Below are positions 59,251 to 64,000 of a stretch of 64,000 nucleotides of DNA, piece by piece. The notes under the pieces are model-generated. The model searched no databases. It was not told the origin of the DNA and was given only the letters and a program-made list of their open reading frames with translations. The position numbers and the translations under genes were made by a program. The stretch is from assembly GCF_003675385.1 (NCBI RefSeq), contig NZ_RCWZ01000001.1, positions 620,001-684,000 on the forward strand. The letters run 5' to 3'. Position 1 is the first letter of the stretch. The number at the start of each line of letters is the position of its first letter. This DNA is from Mucilaginibacter kameinonensis (GTDB taxonomy: Bacteria; Bacteroidota; Bacteroidia; Sphingobacteriales; Sphingobacteriaceae).

Positions 59251-60708
59251 TTATGCTATGATACCCTTCACCACATTGCCCGCCACATCTGTTAACCGGT
59301 ATCTCCTGCCCTGGCTTTTAAAAGTTAATTTTTTATGATCGATACCTAATTGATTTAAGATGGTGGCATGGAAGTCATGCACGTGCACCGGGTCTTTTAC
59401 AATGTTGTATCCAAACTCATCTGTTTCGCCGTAAACTATACCCGGTTTAATACCACCTCCGGCCATCCAGATGCTGAAACAGCGCGGATGATGATCGCGG
59501 CCGTAATTGGCTTTTTCCAGTTTGCCCTGGCTGTAATTGGTGCGGCCGAACTCGCCACCCCAAATAACTAAGGTTTCATCTAATAGTCCTCTTTGTTTTA
59601 AATCGGTAACTAATGCTGCCGATGCCTGGTCTACATCTTTGGCTTGTCCGGCCATTTCCTGCGGAAGGTTACTGTGCTGGTCCCAGCCCTGATGGTAGAG
59701 CTGCACAAAGCGTACTCCGTTTTCAGATAGCTTACGGGCCAGTAGGCAGTTAGCCGCATAGGTGCCGGGAATGAGACACTCCGGCCCGTACATCTTCACA
59801 ATATCATCCGACTCCTTGCTTACATCCATAATTTCGGGTACGGCGGTTTGCATGCGGTAAGCCATTTCATACTGCTGCACCTTGGTGTTTATTTCCGGAT
59901 CGCCAAACTCTTTATAGTTCATGTCGTTAAGCTCGGCAAGTTTATCCAGCATTTTGCGGCGCTCGTGGCGGTTTAACCCTTCAGGATCATTCAGGTACAA
60001 TATTGGGTCTTCACCGCTGCTGAACTGTACACCCTGGTGAATAGAATCTAAAAATCCGTTGCTCCACAGCTTGGAGTAAACCCCCTGTCCGTTTCCTTTT
60101 CCCTTAGATAGTAATACCGTAAAAGCAGGTAAATTTTTATTCTCGCTGCCGAGGCCGTAGCTTACCCACGAGCCCATGCTTGGGCGGTTGCCCTGCTGCG
60201 CCCCGGTTTGGAAAAATGTAAGCGCGGGATCGTGGTTGATGGCATCGGTGTTGAGGGAGCGAATGATACAAATATCATCGGCAATTTTGCCTATATGCGG
60301 AAACATATCGCTGATCCAGGCCCGTGATTCGCCGTATTGTTTAAAATCATAAAACGAACCCACCAGCGGGAATGAAGCCTGTTTGGCTGTCATGCCGGTG
60401 AGGATCTGGTTACCGCGGACAGAGGCCGGTAATTCCTGCCCCATCATTTCGCGGAGCTTGGGCTTATAATCAAATGACTCTAACTGCGATGGTGCCCCAT
60501 CCTGGAACAGGTAGATCACCCGTTTGGCTTTTGGCGCAAAGTTGGGTATGCCGGGGATAAAATCCGCCTCGGCTTCATCACCTTTTCCGCTAAACAGATC
60601 CGGGATGAGCAACGAACCCAATGCTACGCTGCCAATACCCAAACTAAGTCTTGAAAGGAACCTGCGCCTGTTAATGTTAAGCCTGTTTTCTAAAAAATCT
60701 TTTTCCAT
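59251..60708 (-). CDS. DUF1501 protein with twin-arginine leader
   Basis: A 485-residue exported protein. The leader NRRRFLSRLSLGIGSVAL is a strong Tat signal. The DUF1501 body is related to the alkaline phosphatase/sulfatase superfamily (VIYLFQDGAPSQLESFDYKP near the start, FVQLYHQGWDQHSNLP, VIWGGEFGRTNYSQGK, GRDHHPRCFSIWMAGGG and VHDFHATIL). Catalysis in this family has not been established to my knowledge. It starts 4 nt after the PSD1 stop, so the two genes are translationally coupled, as in Planctomycetes and Verrucomicrobia. Confidence 0.9.
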   Translation of the reverse strand: MEKDFLENRLNINRRRFLSRLSLGIGSVALGSLLIPDLFSGKGDEAEADFIPGIPNFAPKAKRVIYLFQDGAPSQLESFDYKPKLREMMGQELPASVRGNQILTGMTAKQASFPLVGSFYDFKQYGESRAWISDMFPHIGKIADDICIIRSLNTDAINHDPALTFFQTGAQQGNRPSMGSWVSYGLGSENKNLPAFTVLLSKGKGNGQGVYSKLWSNGFLDSIHQGVQFSSGEDPILYLNDPEGLNRHERRKMLDKLAELNDMNYKEFGDPEINTKVQQYEMAYRMQTAVPEIMDVSKESDDIVKMYGPECLIPGTYAANCLLARKLSENGVRFVQLYHQGWDQHSNLPQEMAGQAKDVDQASAALVTDLKQRGLLDETLVIWGGEFGRTNYSQGKLEKANYGRDHHPRCFSIWMAGGGIKPGIVYGETDEFGYNIVKDPVHVHDFHATILNQLGIDHKKLTFKSQGRRYRLTDVAGNVVKGIIA

Positions 60709-60712
60709 GAGC

Positions 60713-63031
60713 TCAGGTTTTTGTTATTGCTTCTTCCAGGTTATACATGGTGTCAACCACTTTCATCATGGCTGCCAGCGTTACTTTATCCAAATTGGGC
60801 GGTACCGGGTACTCGCCTACAGTCAGTAGTTTTTCAGCATCGGCCTTTTTCATCGTTTTTAACTCATCTGCATAGTATGAAGTTAAAATAGCCAGTTCTT
60901 TTTGCTGCGGATGGCGGCTCAGGATAAGCCTGAAAGCTTTGGTGATTTTTTCTGCCGATGTGCTTTTATCCTGTAATAGTTTGGCTGCTAAAACCCTTGC
61001 GCTTTCCAATACAGTTGGATCGTTAAGCATAACCAAAGCCTGCAACGGCGTATTGGTACGGAGGCGCTTTACTTCGCACTGGTCGCGGTTACTGGCGTCA
61101 AAAATACCCAATGATGCCGGTGGAACCGTACGTTTGATCAAGGTATACATCCCCCTGCGGTACAGGTTAGGGCCATGCACCTGCTTATAATTTGCCAAAA
61201 TTCCCCTGCCCGATGTGGCGTTTTCCCACAAACCGGGTGGTTGATAAGGGTTCACACTTGGCCCGCCAATGGTTGGATTAAGCAAACCACTGCTGGCTAA
61301 AACCAAATCGCGAACAAACTCTGCAGGCAAACGACCCCGTGGGCCGCGGGCTAATAAGGTATTATCAGGATCTTCTTTTAGCTTTTCTGGTGTTGTAATG
61401 GCCGATTGCCGGTAGGTGGCCGACATTACGATCTGTTTTACCAGTCGTTTGATGTTCCATCCATGATCACGGAAATCAATGGCAAGCCAATCCAGCAGTT
61501 CAGGGTGCGATGGTAAATCACCCTGCATCCCGAAATCGCCGGAGCTTTTTACAATACCCTTTCCAAAAAACTCCTGCCACATCTGGTTTACAAACACACG
61601 CGCGGTAAGCGGATTGTTTTTATTGAACAGCCACTCGGCCAAACCTAAGCGGTTTTTAGGATAGTTATTGGTAAATGGCAGTATTGATTTAGGTGTACCA
61701 GCCTGTACTTCATCTCCGTGAGCGTCATAGTTGCCGCGTTTAAGGATATAGGTTGGTCGTACCTTGTCACTATCGGTCATGATAGATACGATGAGCTTAT
61801 CCGTATCGCGCTTGTTCACAAAGGTCAGGATCTTTTTAACATCGTCGTTACTGATCTGCATCATCGGATTTTTGGCGTAGGTTTCGGGCCCGCCCACGGT
61901 TGATTGCAGGCCAACTTCTTTCACATTGTTAAAAAAGGCGTAAACCTGGTAGTATTCTTTTTGCGAAAAAGGATCGTATTTATGATCATGACAATGGGCG
62001 CATTCAAGCGTAACGCCCAGCATGGCCTTTCCAAATGTATTGGTGCGGTCGGTTACATAACTTACACGGTATTCTTCGTCAATTACGCCACCCTCTTCGG
62101 TTATTTTATGGTTACGGTTAAAGCCAGTGGCCAGCAATTGTTCCTTCGTAGCGTTTGGCAATTGATCGCCGGCCAGCTGCCAGGTGATAAATTTATCGTA
62201 AGGAAGGTTTTCATTATAAGCATGGATCACCCAGTCGCGCCATGGCCATTGGGTGCGGTAGTTATCATCCTGGTAGCCATGCGAGTCTGCATAACGGGCA
62301 ACATCCAGCCAGTGCAGCGCCATTTTTTCGCCGTATTGCGGGGTTGCCATTAGCTTATCCACCATTTTTTCATAAGCGTTAGGGCTTTTATCGCCTAAAA
62401 ACTCATCCATCAATGCAATGGATGGCGGCAGACCGGTAAGATCAAGCGAGATACGTTTCAGCAAGCGTTCTTTATCGGCTTCGGGATTAGGTTCGAGGTT
62501 AGCCCGCTCCATTTTTTGCAACACAAAATTATCGATGGCGTTTTTAGGCCATGTGGTATTTTTTACCTGCGGAATGGGGTAATTGTGCGGTGCAACAAAA
62601 GCCCAGTGTTTTTCATATTTGGCACCCTGTTTTATCCATTTATGAATGAGCTCAACCTCGTAAGGCGATAACCTTTTGAGGTTTGACGATGCAGGCGGCA
62701 TCTGCTCGGTTGTGTCCTTAGTAGAGATACGGCGATAAACCTCCGATTGCATGGGTTCGCCGGGAACAAGGGCATGCGATGATGGATTATCTTTTAATGC
62801 TTTATAAGCGCTTTCGGCAATGTCCAGTCTTAGGTCTGCTTCGCGATGGGATGCATCGGGGCCGTGGCATTTAAAACATTTATCTGAAAGGATTGGCCGG
62901 ATGTTAAAGTTGTAGCTGATGGTATCAGGAACCTGTTCTTCGGCCACCCCGCCCGATGAATGGCAGGAGTAAAGCGTGTACAGCATGCAAATGGCTATTG
63001 TGAGCCACACATAATACAACTTCCGGTACAT
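60713..63031 (-). CDS. PSD1/DUF1549-DUF1553 cytochrome-type lipoprotein
   Basis: A 772-residue exported protein, probably a lipoprotein (YTLYSCHSS). The N-terminal cytochrome domain (PSCyt1) at about residues 40-125 has CFKCHGPDASH, the C-x-x-C-H haem site, and a late EQMPPASS with a possible axial Met. DUF1549 follows (residues about 145-345, ISLDLTGLPPS, LDVARYADSHGYQ, with LECAHCHDHKYDPF, another C-x-x-C-H). DUF1553 occupies the C-terminus (NRLGLAEWLFNKNNPLTARV, SSGDFGMQGDLPSHPELLDW). It lacks the concanavalin-like insert common in longer members. First gene of the operon. Confidence 0.9.
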   Translation of the reverse strand: MYRKLYYVWLTIAICMLYTLYSCHSSGGVAEEQVPDTISYNFNIRPILSDKCFKCHGPDASHREADLRLDIAESAYKALKDNPSSHALVPGEPMQSEVYRRISTKDTTEQMPPASSNLKRLSPYEVELIHKWIKQGAKYEKHWAFVAPHNYPIPQVKNTTWPKNAIDNFVLQKMERANLEPNPEADKERLLKRISLDLTGLPPSIALMDEFLGDKSPNAYEKMVDKLMATPQYGEKMALHWLDVARYADSHGYQDDNYRTQWPWRDWVIHAYNENLPYDKFITWQLAGDQLPNATKEQLLATGFNRNHKITEEGGVIDEEYRVSYVTDRTNTFGKAMLGVTLECAHCHDHKYDPFSQKEYYQVYAFFNNVKEVGLQSTVGGPETYAKNPMMQISNDDVKKILTFVNKRDTDKLIVSIMTDSDKVRPTYILKRGNYDAHGDEVQAGTPKSILPFTNNYPKNRLGLAEWLFNKNNPLTARVFVNQMWQEFFGKGIVKSSGDFGMQGDLPSHPELLDWLAIDFRDHGWNIKRLVKQIVMSATYRQSAITTPEKLKEDPDNTLLARGPRGRLPAEFVRDLVLASSGLLNPTIGGPSVNPYQPPGLWENATSGRGILANYKQVHGPNLYRRGMYTLIKRTVPPASLGIFDASNRDQCEVKRLRTNTPLQALVMLNDPTVLESARVLAAKLLQDKSTSAEKITKAFRLILSRHPQQKELAILTSYYADELKTMKKADAEKLLTVGEYPVPPNLDKVTLAAMMKVVDTMYNLEEAITKT

Positions 63032-63365
63032 GGGTTTAAAATTGGTTAAGCAGATATTAAAGTTATGTAATTTGTACTACAATTTGCAAATGCATATTTG
63101 TATCCCAAATCGATTTTCCGGGCTCAATATAGGATGAAAAACTTAATGTTCATACATTTTGTATAAATGTTTTTACATATCAATTAAAAAGGACTTTATC
63201 TAATTTAATAAACCGGGAAAAGCATATAAGCGATAAATAGAGGATTTTAGCTAACATTTAGTTGTTTTTATCGTAAAAAGTGAATGTTCAAAGCTGTAGA
63301 TTTACATCCTTTAGCTCTGAAAAGAGGTTTCATTATCGCCCCCAATAATTGGAATTTATATCTGA
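63032..63365. other. 334-bp divergent gap with no recognised element
   Basis: AT-rich DNA between the PSD1 operon and the right-edge SGNH gene. Both promoters should lie here, but none of the TAnnTTTG type was convincing, and no repeat family from elsewhere in the window was seen. Confidence 0.5.
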
Positions 63366-64000
63366 ATGAAATTAAAATTAAGGCTTCTGCTACTATTGTT
63401 ATTGATAGTAACAACCGGTTTTGGTTTTTACCTGTACCAACGTTATTCGCTGGAGAAACGGCATGTGCTTGTGCCCGAAAAAAAGCATAAGAACGATACT
63501 TTACGTGTTGGGATCATCGGCGACAGCTGGGCCACCGGCATTACCATAGATACCATTATCAGAGATGAATTTAAAAAACGCGGCATCAACACAGACGTGA
63601 TAGCCTTTGGTCAGCCGGAAGCAAAAACAAAAGAGATTTACGATAACCTGTACGCCAATCCCGGTCAACCATTTTCAAGTAACGAAATACTGCACCATAA
63701 CTTAGACTATTGCATTGTTTTGGCCGGCACCAGTGATGCAGAGGGTGAAATGGGCGCTAAGTTTTATGCCTATTATTGTTCGCTCATTATCAGCGATCTG
63801 GCCCGTAATAATATCGAGCCGGTTTTTGTAACTATGCCCGAGTTTGGTTTTAAAGAAGAAAAGGATAGCCTTGATATTTTGAAGAAAGTACGTAATGAGC
63901 TTGCATCACTGCTTATTGATAATGGCAGCACCCATAACCTGGACGGATACCGTAAACAAGCCAATGAAATGCTGAAAGACACCCGCCTGAAGGATTCGAC
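63366..64000 (+). CDS. SGNH/GDSL-type hydrolase, C-terminus cut by window edge
   Basis: An anchored or exported protein, open to the end of the window (about 211 residues visible). It begins MKLKLRLLLLLLIVTTGFGF, a hydrophobic leader. Block I is VGIIGDSWATGI, the GDS type with the catalytic Ser. Block II may be AFGQPEAKT and block III is VLAGTSDAEGE, a variant of G-x-N-D. The final D-x-x-H is not yet reached. It should be a periplasmic esterase of unknown substrate. It is divergent from the PSD1 operon. Confidence 0.85.
   Translation, partial: MKLKLRLLLLLLLIVTTGFGFYLYQRYSLEKRHVLVPEKKHKNDTLRVGIIGDSWATGITIDTIIRDEFKKRGINTDVIAFGQPEAKTKEIYDNLYANPGQPFSSNEILHHNLDYCIVLAGTSDAEGEMGAKFYAYYCSLIISDLARNNIEPVFVTMPEFGFKEEKDSLDILKKVRNELASLLIDNGSTHNLDGYRKQANEMLKDTRLKDS

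Noticed and set aside
1..64000. CRISPR arrays, tRNA or rRNA genes, IS transposases, prophage
   Set aside because: No regularly spaced direct repeats with spacers, no tRNA-like cloverleaf with conserved T-arm, and no transposase or phage motifs were found by eye. A tRNAscan or Infernal run could still find a small RNA.

Overview
The window comes from a Bacteroidota chromosome, most likely the family Sphingobacteriaceae; a Mucilaginibacter- or Pedobacter-like genome is my inference. The support is a complete SusC/SusD pair with an STN-domain SusC, FecR and an ECF sigma factor; Bacteroidota-specific families (HYC_CC_PP, DUF4369 and DUF6624 proteins, a VanZ gene behind gcvH); -7 promoter elements of the TAnnTTTG type; almost no Shine-Dalgarno sequences; and many lipoprotein signals. 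No rRNA, tRNA, CRISPR array, prophage or IS transposase was found.

Layout. 1-9012 is mostly core: sdhA (cut by the left edge) and sdhC of complex II, a CxxC-less thioredoxin-fold lipoprotein, pdeM, a repeat-rich gene desert (3342-4298), a DUF6249 membrane protein, DinB plus an orphan histidine kinase, gltX and comB. 9104-24970 is mixed housekeeping: gcvT, a TlpA-like lipoprotein, a Gfo/Idh/MocA oxidoreductase, a DUF4142 protein, several unknowns including one AT-rich gene, fumC, a lipoprotein/S1-P1 nuclease pair, a low-molecular-weight phosphatase, a GNAT enzyme, a DEAD-box helicase, a GH43 enzyme, an M24 peptidase, an M23 peptidase and rbfA. 25071-36965 holds an NlpE-like lipoprotein and LolE-like permease, an MBL hydrolase, a SprT-like protein, feoAB behind a well-formed promoter, a GDSL-like hydrolase, gcvH-vanZ with a 49-residue Cys/His lipoprotein, twin TPR genes, a serine hydrolase and a YbaB protein. 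37146-44425 is envelope-centred: a probable copper-handling trio, an OmpA lipoprotein, a four-gene two-component operon and ApbE. 44781-63031 is accessory carbohydrate territory: a GH20 hexosaminidase and NagX-like acyltransferase, then fecR-susC-susD with a divergent sigma factor, then a four-gene planctomycete-type cytochrome operon (PSD1, DUF1501, beta-propeller, and a cytochrome/LRR/CHB fusion). The right edge cuts an SGNH hydrolase.

How the genes work together. The 48217-63031 block is the most interesting. A cell-surface signalling circuit (STN-SusC to FecR to sigma) controls import of an unknown glycan or glycopeptide. Beside it lies an extracytoplasmic module with two putative c-type cytochromes and two twin-arginine-leader proteins whose chemistry is not established. 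The upstream GH20 and acyltransferase make an amino-sugar polymer one plausible substrate, but nothing in the sequence fixes it.

A second theme is the density of intergenic palindromes. At least eight unrelated inverted-repeat families lie between genes, several in multiple copies, one inside an operon, and one possibly recruited as the 5' end of a lipoprotein gene. -7 elements sit about 20 nt before the start codon at several core genes but only 4-7 nt before it at three others, which would give near-leaderless mRNAs.
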